This document shows positions 1 through 8,258 of a stretch of 64,000 nt of DNA, piece after piece. The DNA is taken from positions 1 through 64,000 of the forward strand of contig JACKHS010000015.1 of NCBI GenBank assembly GCA_020638875.1, given 5' to 3'. Positions within the stretch are counted from its first letter, which is position 1, and every line of letters starts with the position of its first letter. The stretch is from Planctomycetota bacterium (GTDB lineage: Bacteria; Planctomycetota; UBA1135; GCA-002686595). The notes below the pieces were generated by a model that saw nothing but the letters and a program-made list of their open reading frames with translations, was not told where the DNA came from and searched no databases. The position numbers were made by a program, and so were the translations under genes.

Positions 1-1319
1 AGGTTCGGCCAGGCCTCGTCGCCCTGCTGCACGAGCAGGTCGTCGCGGCCGTCGCGCGTGAGCTCGTCGAAGGACGCCGCGGCCTCCGCCATCAGCACGA
101 TCATCATGTCCCAGACGGGGTAGCGCGGCACCTCGACCGGCACGAGCTCCACGCCGAGCCGCTCGAGCTCGGTCAACGTCGCCGCGTAGCTCGCGTTCGA
201 CTCGCGCAGGTCGGCGACGAAGCCGACGCGCCAGCCCGCGACGTCGACCGGCGCGGTCAGCGCGAACGGCCGCGTGACCGCGTCGAGGTCCACGCCGTCC
301 GCGCCGTGCAGCGCGTCGAACACGAGCGCGAGGTCGGTCGCCGAGCGGCCCATCGGCCCGAGCTTGTCCATGCTCCACGAGAGCGGCATCGCGCCGCCGC
401 GCGCGACGCGGCCGAACGTGGGCCGCAGCGACGTGTTCCCGCAGCGCATCGAGGGCGACACGATCGAGCCGAGCGTCTCGGAGCCGATCGCGAAAGGCAC
501 GAGCCCCGCGGCCGTCGCCGCCGCCGGGCCGGCCGACGAGCCGCTCGAGCCGCGCTCGGGGTTCCAGGGGTTGTTCGTGCGCCCGCGGAACCACTCGTCC
601 CCCATCGCGAGCGCGCCGAGCGAGAGCTTCGCGACGAGCACCGCGCCGGCGTCCTCGAGCTTCGCGATCGCGCTCGCGTCCGCATCGAGCCCCTGGTGCT
701 CGTAGGGCTTCGCGCCCCAGGTGGTCGGCGCGCCCTTCGCGCTCAGCAGGTCCTTCGCGCCGTACGGGATGCCGTGCAGCGGGCCGCGCCACACGCCGCG
801 CTCGAGCTCCGCGTCGCGCGCGCGCGCCGTCGCGAGCGCGCGCTCGGGCAGCAGCGTGACGACGCTGTTCAGCTTCGCGTCGAGGCGCTCGAGCCGGCCG
901 AGGAAGAGCTCGGTGAGCTCGACGCAGCTCACCTGGCGCGACTTCACGAGCGCCGCCAGCGTCGACACGTCGGCGAAGGCGAGCTGCTCGAGGTCCACGG
1001 GCCGCGTCGCCTCGGGCAGCACGAGCGGACCGGCGTCGAGCACGCCCACGCGCGCCTCCATGCCCGGGAGGAGCGGCGCGAAGCCGAGCGCCATCGGCGT
1101 GTCCCACGCGACGGGGAACGCGCGCAGTCGCTCGAGCTCGTCGAGGCGCTCGGTGACCGCCTTGCGCATCTGCGCGAGCTCGCGCTCCTCGAACGCGAGC
1201 CCGAGCACGCGCGCGGCGACGTCGAGGTCGTGGACCTCGGGGAAGGCGGGGGCGGCAGGTTCGGCGTCTTGCATCGGAGCGAGCGCGCAGGCGAGGAGCA
1301 GCGGGAGCAGCGTCGGCAT
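1..1319 (-). CDS. Secreted amidase-signature hydrolase (3' end outside window)
   Basis: Amidase-signature family enzyme that hydrolyses a carbon-nitrogen bond through a Ser-cisSer-Lys triad; the substrate cannot be told from sequence. Translating the minus strand from ATG at 1319 gives about 439 residues before the window edge. The triad is visible: Lys189 in YGAKDLL, the cis-Ser region at 257-263 (GSSGSSAG) and the nucleophile in GSETLGSI near Ser285. The N-terminus is a short hydrophobic stretch with LLAC at residues 8-11, so it may be a lipoprotein or exported protein rather than GatA, which is cytoplasmic and lacks a signal. A GatA paralogue is the alternative but the signal argues against it. 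Neighbouring M56/BlaI genes are separately transcribed. Confidence 0.85.
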   Translation of the reverse strand, partial: MPTLLPLLLACALAPMQDAEPAAPAFPEVHDLDVAARVLGLAFEERELAQMRKAVTERLDELERLRAFPVAWDTPMALGFAPLLPGMEARVGVLDAGPLVLPEATRPVDLEQLAFADVSTLAALVKSRQVSCVELTELFLGRLERLDAKLNSVVTLLPERALATARARDAELERGVWRGPLHGIPYGAKDLLSAKGAPTTWGAKPYEHQGLDADASAIAKLEDAGAVLVAKLSLGALAMGDEWFRGRTNNPWNPERGSSGSSAGPAAATAAGLVPFAIGSETLGSIVSPSMRCGNTSLRPTFGRVARGGAMPLSWSMDKLGPMGRSATDLALVFDALHGADGVDLDAVTRPFALTAPVDVAGWRVGFVADLRESNASYAATLTELERLGVELVPVEVPRYPVWDMMIVLMAEAAASFDELTRDGRDDLLVQQGDEAWPN

Positions 1320-1442
1320 GCACGCAGCCTGCGCGCCGCCCGGCGCGCCGTCAAACCCGTGGCGCCCGCGGGCCTGGCTCGTCACCGGCCGCCCAGCGGT
1401 CCGAGGTGCGGCACGCGCCGCGCCCCGGACCGCACGGCGCGG

Positions 1443-3128
1443 TCAACGCGGCGCGGCGACGAACACGACGCGCGCCCGAGGCCACGTCGCCTCGAGGCGC
1501 TCGAGGAGCGGGAGCACCTGCTGCCAGGAGAGCGCGCCCCGCACGTCGAGCGCGATCACGCGCAGCGAGTCGCCGCGGGCCGCGCGCAGGCCGGCGACGA
1601 GCTCCTCGACGTCCGCGGTCACCGCGCCTCCGAACCGCAGCCGCATCGACGCCTCGCCCGGCGGGAGCTCGACGCGCACCTCCGCGCGACGGGGCGGCGA
1701 GGGCCCGGGCGTCAGCACGCTCAGCGGCTCCGCGCCACCGCCCGCATCGGCCTCCTCCTCGACGGGCACGTCCAGCAGCCCGAGCTCGCGCGGCAACGGC
1801 ACGTCGATGCGCCGGCCCTGCGTCGTCTCGACCGACAGGTCCCAGATCCGCGCGCCGGCGCAGGCCTCCATCACGCGCAGCACGTCCGTGCAGTCGGAGG
1901 TGGGCTCCGCGACGATGCGCACGACGAGCGCGCTGTCGCCGCCGGCTTCGGTCCGCGGCGCCCCCGGCGCGTCGGCGCGCGCGCGCAGCGCTGCGGTCAG
2001 CCGCGCCTGCTCGGCGGGCAGCTCGAAGCGCTCGCCGCCGAGCGTCGCCACGCCCGCGGCGTCGAGGTCCACGCGCGTCGCCGCGCCTGACGCGCGCGGT
2101 GCGACCTCCGGCGTCGACGGCGCCGCCGCGTCGGGCTCGAGCCGCGGTCCCGCGCAGGCGAGCGCGAGCGTCAGCGCGACGAGCGCGCCGACCGCGGTGC
2201 GCCGCGCGAGCGGCGAGCACCCCTCGCCCTGGCACAACACGCGCACGCGTCGCACCAGCGTCGATTCCGAACCGCCCGTCGCGCGCAGGAGCGGCGCGGG
2301 CCGCACCCCCCAGCTCGCGACGACCTCGAGCGCGCGCGCCAGCGAGAGCGCGGGCACGCCGCCCGCGACCGCCACGCGATCGCACGCCAGCTCCGCCTCC
2401 GCGCGCAGCGACCGCGTGGCCACGTGCACGAGCGGTTGGAACCACAGCAGCGCTTCGTGCACGCGTAGCGCGACGCTCCACCACGGGTCGCGGCGCGCGA
2501 CGTGGGCGAGCTCGTGCGCCAGCATGGCCTCGAGCAACGCGGGCTCGAGCTCGCGCAGGGCGCGCTCGGGCAGACAGACTTCGCGCGCCGAGAGCACGAC
2601 GGGCGAGACGAGGCGCGCCGAGGCGCTCAGCTGCGGGCCGCCGGCGGCGAGGCCCCGCACGGCGAGGTGCGCGCGCTCTGCGTCGTGCAGCGCGCGGCGC
2701 GGCCCGAGCTCCCGCAGGAAGCGGCGGCGGAGCCACGTGCCGCGCAAGAGCAGCGCGACCCCGACGAGGAGCCAGGCGAGCACCAGCGCCGTCCCCCACG
2801 GCGAGCTGGCGGTCGTCGCGACGCCGCGACCGAGCTCGGCCACCGCCGCGCGCCAGGGCTCGTGCGCACCGGGGACGCTGAGCAGGCCGAACGGCGAGCC
2901 GCCCGCGCCACCGACCGCGCGGCCGGACGCCGCCCCGCCGCCGACCTCCAGGCCGCCCATCCGACTCGCGAGCAGCGAGGTGAACAGCGCGCCGAGGAGC
3001 GCCGCGCGCCACAGGCGCTCACGCGCGCGGCCCTCGCGCACGCGACGCGTCGCGAGCCACGCGGCGCCCAGCAGCAGCGTCGAGTGCACCGCGTAGGTGC
3101 CCAACCAGGCGAGCAGCGCGGCGCTCAT
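1443..3128 (-). CDS. M56-family (BlaR1/MecR1-like) membrane metallopeptidase
   Basis: Membrane zinc peptidase of family M56. Members partnered with BlaI repressors sense an envelope signal and trigger cleavage of the repressor. The 561-residue protein has N-terminal hydrophobic segments (about 1-30, 40-58, 112-130), the zinc motif HELAH at 205-209, the downstream third-ligand region AEAELACD at 243-250, and another hydrophobic segment near 315-330. The remaining 220 residues are an outer domain with no penicillin-binding motifs that I recognise, so it is unlikely to be a beta-lactam sensor. The start overlaps the stop of the upstream BlaI-like gene by four bases (ATGA), a classical coupled pair. 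Confidence 0.88.
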   Translation of the reverse strand: MSAALLAWLGTYAVHSTLLLGAAWLATRRVREGRARERLWRAALLGALFTSLLASRMGGLEVGGGAASGRAVGGAGGSPFGLLSVPGAHEPWRAAVAELGRGVATTASSPWGTALVLAWLLVGVALLLRGTWLRRRFLRELGPRRALHDAERAHLAVRGLAAGGPQLSASARLVSPVVLSAREVCLPERALRELEPALLEAMLAHELAHVARRDPWWSVALRVHEALLWFQPLVHVATRSLRAEAELACDRVAVAGGVPALSLARALEVVASWGVRPAPLLRATGGSESTLVRRVRVLCQGEGCSPLARRTAVGALVALTLALACAGPRLEPDAAAPSTPEVAPRASGAATRVDLDAAGVATLGGERFELPAEQARLTAALRARADAPGAPRTEAGGDSALVVRIVAEPTSDCTDVLRVMEACAGARIWDLSVETTQGRRIDVPLPRELGLLDVPVEEEADAGGGAEPLSVLTPGPSPPRRAEVRVELPPGEASMRLRFGGAVTADVEELVAGLRAARGDSLRVIALDVRGALSWQQVLPLLERLEATWPRARVVFVAAPR

Positions 3129-3514
3129 CGCTCGTCCTCCTGCGCGAGGCGCGCGTCGATCAGCGCGCGCACCTTCGCGAGCTCGTCGGCGTCGACCTCG
3201 TCGCGGCCGAGCAGGTGCTGGAAGAGGCGCCCGTAGTCGCCGGCGAAGACGCGCTCGGCGAGCTCGCCGACCATGCCCTGCTCGGCGTCGCGCTCGGCGA
3301 GCAGCGCGCGGTAGACGAACTGGCGGCCCTCGTTGCGGTGCGTCACGACGCCCTGCTTCTCGAGGCGCGCCAGCACGGTGGCGACGGTCTGCTGCGCGAG
3401 CTCGCGCTGGTCGGCGAGGTGCTCGCGCACCTCCGCGACGGTGGCCTCGCCGTGGGCCCAGAGGGCGCGCAGGACGGCGAGCTGGAGGGGGGTCAGTTGC
3501 GAGGCGGGGTCCAT
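3125..3514 (-). CDS. BlaI/MecI/CopY-family transcriptional repressor
   Basis: Winged-helix repressor of 129 residues, the usual BlaI length. Residues 1-75 carry the DNA-binding domain (LTPLQLAVLRALW, then EVREHLADQRELAQQTVATV as recognition region); the C-terminal half is the helical dimerisation part and contains the segment that the M56 partner would cleave. Codes upstream of and overlapping the M56 peptidase gene. A perfect dyad ACTACA-GA-TGTAGT lies 35 bp upstream of the start and fits the TACA/TGTA operators of this family, so the pair is probably autoregulated. Confidence 0.9.
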   Translation of the reverse strand: MDPASQLTPLQLAVLRALWAHGEATVAEVREHLADQRELAQQTVATVLARLEKQGVVTHRNEGRQFVYRALLAERDAEQGMVGELAERVFAGDYGRLFQHLLGRDEVDADELAKVRALIDARLAQEDER

Positions 3515-3548
3515 GGGGGCTCCTGGGCTCGAGGACTACGGCTGTAAT

Positions 3549-3562
3549 ACTACAGATGTAGT
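3549..3562. promoter_or_regulatory. BlaI-type operator dyad
   Basis: Perfect 14-bp palindrome, ACTACA then GA then TGTAGT, in the spacer between the divergent blaI-like gene and the cupin gene. BlaI/MecI repressors bind TACA/TGTA dyads, and this is the only such site I see in the spacer. It could control either divergent gene. Confidence 0.7.
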
Positions 3563-3650
3563 CACCCTGTCCAGCCCGGTTGCGCGGGAAACCCGCCGGA
3601 CCGTACGGCCGGGGCGCTCGGGGCGCCCGGCGGGGCTAGACTCCGCGCCC

Positions 3651-3971
3651 ATGAGCTTCGCCCACACCGACGACGCGCGCCGCTTCTCGCCCGAGAAGCT
3701 CGTGAAGACGAACCTCTTCGAGTCGCCGCAGATGTTCTGCGACACCTACTGCCTCGAGCCCGGCCAGGCGCAGAAGGTGCACGCGCACGCCGGCGCGACG
3801 AAGGTCTACTACGTGCTCGAGGGCGAGGCCGCGGTGACGATCGGCGAGCGCACCGAGACGCTCGGGCCGGGCGGGCTCGGCTGGGCGCTGCCGGGCGAAC
3901 CGCACGGCGTGCGCAACGCCTCCGACGCGCGCTGCGTGCTGCTCGTCGCGATGGCGCCGAACCCGAACTGA
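3651..3971 (+). CDS. Small cupin-domain protein
   Basis: Single-domain cupin of 106 residues. The beta-barrel motif is visible as HAHAGATKVYYVLEGEAAV (His44, His46, Glu57) followed by PGEPHGVRN (His85), the usual metal-ligand pattern. Function is not predictable: such proteins range from isomerases to dioxygenases and binding proteins. The ATG at 3651 is chosen because homologous sequence begins there; the open frame extends further upstream but overlaps blaI and its operator. Divergent from the BlaI/M56 pair, so it could belong to the same regulon (inference). Confidence 0.8.
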   Translation: MSFAHTDDARRFSPEKLVKTNLFESPQMFCDTYCLEPGQAQKVHAHAGATKVYYVLEGEAAVTIGERTETLGPGGLGWALPGEPHGVRNASDARCVLLVAMAPNPN

Positions 3972-3975
3972 CGCG

Positions 3976-4653
3976 TCAGCGCGCGAGGTCCCACACCGTC
4001 GTCGCCGGCGGCGCGAGCTCGAACGCGAGGCGCTCGCCGAGCGTGGGGTGCTCGAAGGCCAGCGCGCACGCGTGCAGCGCGATCGAGCGGTCGGGGAGCG
4101 TCTCACGCGCGCCGTACTTGCGGTCGCCCACGAGCGGCGTGCCCAGCCCGCGCGCGCACGCCAGCCGCAGCTGGTGCGAGCGCCCCGTGTGCGGCTCGAG
4201 CTCGAGCAGGTGCCGTCCGCCGGCCGAGCGCAGGCGCCGCCAGCTCGTGTGCGCGAGCTTCGCGCCGACGGTGCCCGCGGGCACGAGGCGCACGAGGTTG
4301 TGACTCTTGTCCTTGAGCAAGTGCTGCTCGAGCTCGCCCGCCTCCGCGGGCAGCGTCCCCTCGACGACGCCCAGGTAGGTCTTCGCCACGTCGCGCTCGC
4401 GGAACTGACGCGTCAGGCGGTCGGCCGCCTTCGAGGTGCGCGCGAAGACCACCAGCCCGGACACCGGCCGATCGAGGCGGTGCACGACGCCGAGGAACAC
4501 GTCGCCGGGTTTCGCGTACTCGCGCTTCACCCACGCCTTGGCGCGCTCGAGCAGGCTCTCGTCACGCGTCGCGTCGGGCACGATCGGCAGGCACGCGGGC
4601 TTGGCGACGACCAGCACGTGGTTGTCGCAGTGCAGGACCTCGAGCGCGCTCAC
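3976..4653 (-). CDS. RluA-family pseudouridine synthase
   Basis: RNA pseudouridine synthase of 225 residues, isomerising uridines in rRNA or tRNA. The catalytic motif HRLDRPVSGL has the nucleophilic Asp at residue 61; other family marks are the KPA motif at 18-20 and the LEPHTGRSHQLR stretch in the C-terminal half. No N-terminal S4 domain is present, so it resembles RluA/RluC-like single-domain enzymes (TruC/RluA). The GTG start at 4653 lies within a GGAGGAGG-like ribosome binding region and overlaps the stop of the methyltransferase gene by four bases (GTGA), so both RNA-modifying enzymes are translated from one message. Confidence 0.9.
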   Translation of the reverse strand: MSALEVLHCDNHVLVVAKPACLPIVPDATRDESLLERAKAWVKREYAKPGDVFLGVVHRLDRPVSGLVVFARTSKAADRLTRQFRERDVAKTYLGVVEGTLPAEAGELEQHLLKDKSHNLVRLVPAGTVGAKLAHTSWRRLRSAGGRHLLELEPHTGRSHQLRLACARGLGTPLVGDRKYGARETLPDRSIALHACALAFEHPTLGERLAFELAPPATTVWDLAR

Positions 4654-5567
4654 GCCTCCTCCAGCGCGAGGCCCCTCCACCAGCGCGCGCAGAAGCCGGC
4701 CGGCAGCAGGCGCCCGCCCTCGCCGGACTCGCGCAGCGCGAGCTCCCCCACCGAGGAGCTGCCGCCGGCGTAGTCGTCGAGCAGGTTCTGGAAGGCGAGC
4801 GGCGAGTACCCGACCGCGTACGTCGAGAGCACGAGCAGGCCGCGCTCCTCCAGCAGCGCGTGCGCGGCCTCGAGGAGCGGCGCCAGACCCTCCTCGAGCT
4901 GCCAGCGCTCGCCCTTCGGCCCGCGGCCGTAGTGCGGCGGGTCGAGCAGCACGACGTGGTAGCGCGAGCCGCGGCGGACCTCGCGCCGCGCGAACGCCAG
5001 CGCGTCGTCGAGCAGCACGCGCACGCTGCGCTCCTCGAGCCCCGAGGCGACGAGGTTCTCGCGCAGCCAGCCGAGCGAGACCTTCGAGGCGTCGACGTGC
5101 GTCACGTCGAAGCCCTGGCGCCGCGCGAGCACCGACGCCGCGCCGGTGTACCCGAACAGGTTCAGGAGCCGCGCCTCGCCGCCGGTCGCCGCGCCGAGCT
5201 CGTCGCCGACGCGACGGACGAGCTCCCAGTTGGCGGCCTGCTCGGGGAACAGGCCCACGTGCTTGAACGGCGTCGGGCGGATCCACAGGCGCGCGCCGGC
5301 ATGCTCGACCCGCCACTCGGGCGCCTCGCCGCGCGCGGCCGCGTGCGCGCCGCGCCGCGCCTCCCAGCGGCCGCCGCGGTCGGACTCGCGCACGAAGGCG
5401 AGGTCGGCGCGCGCCCACGCGGCGTCGTCGAGGCGCCGCCGCCAGAGCGCCTGCGGGTCCGGTCGGCGCAGCACGACCTCGCCGAAGCGCTCGAGCTTCT
5501 CGCCGGCGCCCGAGTCGAGCAGGGCGTGGGCGGGAAAGGCGGGAATGGGGAAGACTCCGGGGCGCAC
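4650..5567 (-). CDS. Class I SAM-dependent RNA methyltransferase (RlmI/RlmL-like)
   Basis: Predicted 23S rRNA methyltransferase of 305 residues. It has the Rossmann motif I NLFGYTGAASV (136-146), an acidic motif II (HVDASK, about 157-162) and the catalytic motif VVLLDPPHYGRG (205-216), where DPP is typical of base methyltransferases of the RlmI/RlmK class. The N-terminal 100 residues hold no recognisable PUA or THUMP domain. Start is GTG at 5567; no strong ribosome binding site precedes it, so the exact start is uncertain. It overlaps the pseudouridine synthase gene by four bases. Confidence 0.85.
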   Translation of the reverse strand: MRPGVFPIPAFPAHALLDSGAGEKLERFGEVVLRRPDPQALWRRRLDDAAWARADLAFVRESDRGGRWEARRGAHAAARGEAPEWRVEHAGARLWIRPTPFKHVGLFPEQAANWELVRRVGDELGAATGGEARLLNLFGYTGAASVLARRQGFDVTHVDASKVSLGWLRENLVASGLEERSVRVLLDDALAFARREVRRGSRYHVVLLDPPHYGRGPKGERWQLEEGLAPLLEAAHALLEERGLLVLSTYAVGYSPLAFQNLLDDYAGGSSSVGELALRESGEGGRLLPAGFCARWWRGLALEEA

Positions 5568-5712
5568 GCGAGGAGGATACGAACTCCCGCGCCCGCGGTC
5601 CGTCGGGTTGCGTGGGCTTTCCCCGTGCGGTGTCGAGGCGGCGCCCCTGCTTGCGCCGCGCCTGTCGCGCGGAGATCATCCCCCGGGCTCGCCACCACCC
5701 CAGCTCCTCCGC

Positions 5713-7158
5713 GTGAAGCTCCTCTCCCTGAACCCGTGCCTGGTCGTGGGCCTGGTCGCCCTGGCCAGCGGGTGCCGCAGCTACAACGACCGCGTGGCGC
5801 TGGCGCTCTCGACCTACGAGGCCGGGGACTTCGCCGCGGCCGCCGACGAGCTGACCTCGGACGACTTCGCGGACCAGCGCAACGGTCGCCGGGACGGCCT
5901 GCTCTACCGCCTCGAGGCCGCCAAGGCGCTGCAGGACGCCGGGCGCTACGCCGAGTCCAGCGCCATGTTCGACCGCGCCGTGGAGCTGGTCGAGGAGTTC
6001 GACGTGGCGGCCGACGTCTCGATCTCCGAGGAGGTCACGACGCTGGTCACCGACGAGACCACGCGCGCCTACCGCGGCACCGGCTACGACCGCATCCAGC
6101 TCGAGGTCTACGAGACGCTCAACTACCTGGCCCGCGGCGACCTGCAGGAGGCCCTGGTGCACACGCGCCGGGCCTTCGTCCGTCAGGGCGAGGCCGTCGC
6201 GCGCAACGCCGAGGAGATCGCGGCGGCGAGCGAGCGCGCGCAGGCCAAGGGCGTCTCCAGCGAGCAGGTCTTCGACGACCCGGGCTACGTCGACATGCGC
6301 GCGCAGCTCGACACGCTGGTCGACCCCGCCTACGCCGAGTACGTCAACCCGGCCGCGAGCCTGCTCTCGGCGCTGCTCCTGCGCGAGAGCGGCGACGACG
6401 CGAACGCCCTGGTCGACCTGCGCAAGGTCCTGGGCATGGTGCCGAACAACCCCTACCTGCCGCCGCTGCTCGCCGAGTTCGAGGCCGGCGGCGCGCCGGC
6501 GGCGGAGCGCGTCTACGTGCTGCTCGAGTCGGGCATGGCGCCGCGACGCGAGGAGTTCAGGCTGACGCTGTACACCTTCCAGCAGGGCGTCTCGACCTTC
6601 GCCATCCCGCGGCTCGAGCCGCACCCCAACCCGGTCCGCGGGTTGCGCGTGCGCGCGAACGGGAACGCGCTGGAGACGGCGCACCTCGCCAGCCTGGAGG
6701 CCATGGTGGCCACCGACTTCGCCGACCGCCTGCCCGGCATCGTGCTGCGCACGGTCGCCTCGCTGATCGTGAAGGAGGTCGCCACGCACCAGGCCGACCA
6801 GCGCGGCGGCGACCTGGGCTTCGTGCTCGCCAACCTCTGGAAGGTCGCCACGTCGAAGGCCGACCTGCGCACGTGGCGCACGCTCGGCGGCGAGTACGAG
6901 CTGGCGGTGCTGACCGCGCCGCCCGACGGCGTGCTCGAGCTCGAGTTGCTCGACGCCGGCGGCGGCGTGCACCTGCCCACGCGCGTGGAGCTGCCGCGCG
7001 CACGCACCACGATCCTCTACGTGCGCAGCCCCAGCCTCACCGCGCTGGGCGCGCACGTGCTGTCCATCGGCCCGGTCGAGCCGCGCGATCCCGCGGCGGC
7101 CGCAGGGCCCGAGTCCACATCAACCGACGACGTTCAGGAGACCGAACCCGATGCGTAA
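5713..7158 (+). CDS. COG3014-like lipoprotein, first gene of an LpoB operon
   Basis: Lipoprotein of 481 residues. A signal peptide ends in a lipobox (LASGC, Cys21). The mature part begins with helical repeats resembling TPRs (about 25-260), followed by a less repetitive region. I assign it to the COG3014-like family because such proteins precede ycfL and lpoB homologues in other bacteria. GTG at 5713 is chosen since it directly precedes the signal peptide; the frame stays open far upstream. Its last 8 bases overlap the next gene. Probable role: an outer-membrane partner for peptidoglycan synthesis control (inference from context). Confidence 0.75.
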   Translation: MKLLSLNPCLVVGLVALASGCRSYNDRVALALSTYEAGDFAAAADELTSDDFADQRNGRRDGLLYRLEAAKALQDAGRYAESSAMFDRAVELVEEFDVAADVSISEEVTTLVTDETTRAYRGTGYDRIQLEVYETLNYLARGDLQEALVHTRRAFVRQGEAVARNAEEIAAASERAQAKGVSSEQVFDDPGYVDMRAQLDTLVDPAYAEYVNPAASLLSALLLRESGDDANALVDLRKVLGMVPNNPYLPPLLAEFEAGGAPAAERVYVLLESGMAPRREEFRLTLYTFQQGVSTFAIPRLEPHPNPVRGLRVRANGNALETAHLASLEAMVATDFADRLPGIVLRTVASLIVKEVATHQADQRGGDLGFVLANLWKVATSKADLRTWRTLGGEYELAVLTAPPDGVLELELLDAGGGVHLPTRVELPRARTTILYVRSPSLTALGAHVLSIGPVEPRDPAAAAGPESTSTDDVQETEPDA

Positions 7159-7564
7159 GACGATGCTGCCCCTGCTGGGGCTCCTCCTCGCCCTCACCGC
7201 CGGCTGCGAGAGCCCCGGCTACAAGCCCCCGCGCGCCGAGGACGGCGTCCCGGCCGAGGTCTGGAAGTCGAAGGTCGTGATGAGCCAGGCGGGCTATCAA
7301 GCCGTTCAGGTGCTCGAAGTGCGCGAGAGCGTCGTGAACGAACTGCTGACGGTGCAGATCACGCTGAAGAACCGCCAACAGGCCATCCGCAGCGTCCGCA
7401 CGCGCTTCGACTGGTTCGACGACGCCGGCATGCTGATGGACACCTCGAGCGACGGCTGGATCGGGCACGTCCTGCAGCCGGCCGAGGTCACTACGATCTC
7501 CGCGACGGCGGAGACCCCGGGCGCCAGGGACTGGCGCCTGAACCTGAACACCTGGAAGCGCTGA
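7151..7564 (+). CDS. YcfL-family (DUF1425) lipoprotein
   Basis: Lipoprotein of 137 residues with lipobox LTAGC (Cys19) and a single beta-rich domain characteristic of YcfL: VLEVRESVVNELLTVQ, then a hydrophobic core around FDWFDDAGM. In enterobacteria ycfL lies directly upstream of lpoB; the same order holds here. The start overlaps the preceding gene by 8 bases and has AGGAG at a good distance. Function is unknown, presumably tied to LpoB-type activation of a class A penicillin-binding protein. Confidence 0.85.
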   Translation: MRKTMLPLLGLLLALTAGCESPGYKPPRAEDGVPAEVWKSKVVMSQAGYQAVQVLEVRESVVNELLTVQITLKNRQQAIRSVRTRFDWFDDAGMLMDTSSDGWIGHVLQPAEVTTISATAETPGARDWRLNLNTWKR

Positions 7565-7589
7565 CCCGGACCCCTCGAGGACTCGACCC

Positions 7590-8201
7590 ATGAAGAAGAC
7601 CCTGATCCTGCTGTTGCCGCTCCTGGCGGCGTTCACCGCCTGCAAGAGCGAGCCCAAGCGCATCGACCCCTACAGCGACGAGGCCGTGACCTCGGCGGGC
7701 GTCGACTACCCCGAGATCCGCGAGTGGATCGACAAGCTGGCCGACCAGATGCTGCGCAGCGGCGTGCTCGATTCGCCCGAGTTCGGCGCGAAGCCGATCA
7801 AGATGGTCTGCAGCACCATCGAGAACAACACGGACCTCTCGCACTTCCCGACCGACATCCTCGTCGGCCGGCTGAAGGACACGATCGCCAACTCCGGCAA
7901 GGTGCGCTTCGTGACGACCTACGGGTCGCAGGGTACGGACGACATGACGCGCGACACGCGCGAGCTCGCCAACGACCCGCTCTTCGACTCGAGCCAGGCG
8001 CCGCCGCAGGGCACCGCCTCCGTCGCGCGACTCTCGCTGCGCACGCAGATCTCCTGGATCCGCTCGCAAGGCACCAAGCAGGCGCAGAATACCTACGAGG
8101 TGCGCATGTTCGTGACCGACGTGCTGACGGGCGAGCAGGTCTGGGGCGCGAGCTCCGACCCCATCGCCAAGAAAGTCAAGAAAGGCAGTGTCGGCTGGTG
8201 A
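7590..8201 (+). CDS. lpoB: LpoB-like penicillin-binding protein activator lipoprotein
   Basis: Lipoprotein of 203 residues with lipobox FTAC (Cys18). The mature domain matches the LpoB fold: KMVCSTIENNTDLSHFPTD, then LKDTIANSGKVRFVT, and a C-terminal strand EVRMFVTDVLTGEQVW. LpoB in E. coli is an outer-membrane lipoprotein that reaches through the periplasm to activate PBP1b. The long disordered N-terminal linker of E. coli LpoB is absent, so it may span a narrower periplasm or act differently. It is the third gene of the operon with COG3014-like and YcfL lipoproteins. Confidence 0.85.
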   Translation: MKKTLILLLPLLAAFTACKSEPKRIDPYSDEAVTSAGVDYPEIREWIDKLADQMLRSGVLDSPEFGAKPIKMVCSTIENNTDLSHFPTDILVGRLKDTIANSGKVRFVTTYGSQGTDDMTRDTRELANDPLFDSSQAPPQGTASVARLSLRTQISWIRSQGTKQAQNTYEVRMFVTDVLTGEQVWGASSDPIAKKVKKGSVGW

Positions 8202-8258
8202 TCCCACCTCTCTGGGGCCCGTCTCGGCGGGCCCCGTGATGCCTGCGACCGCACCGCG

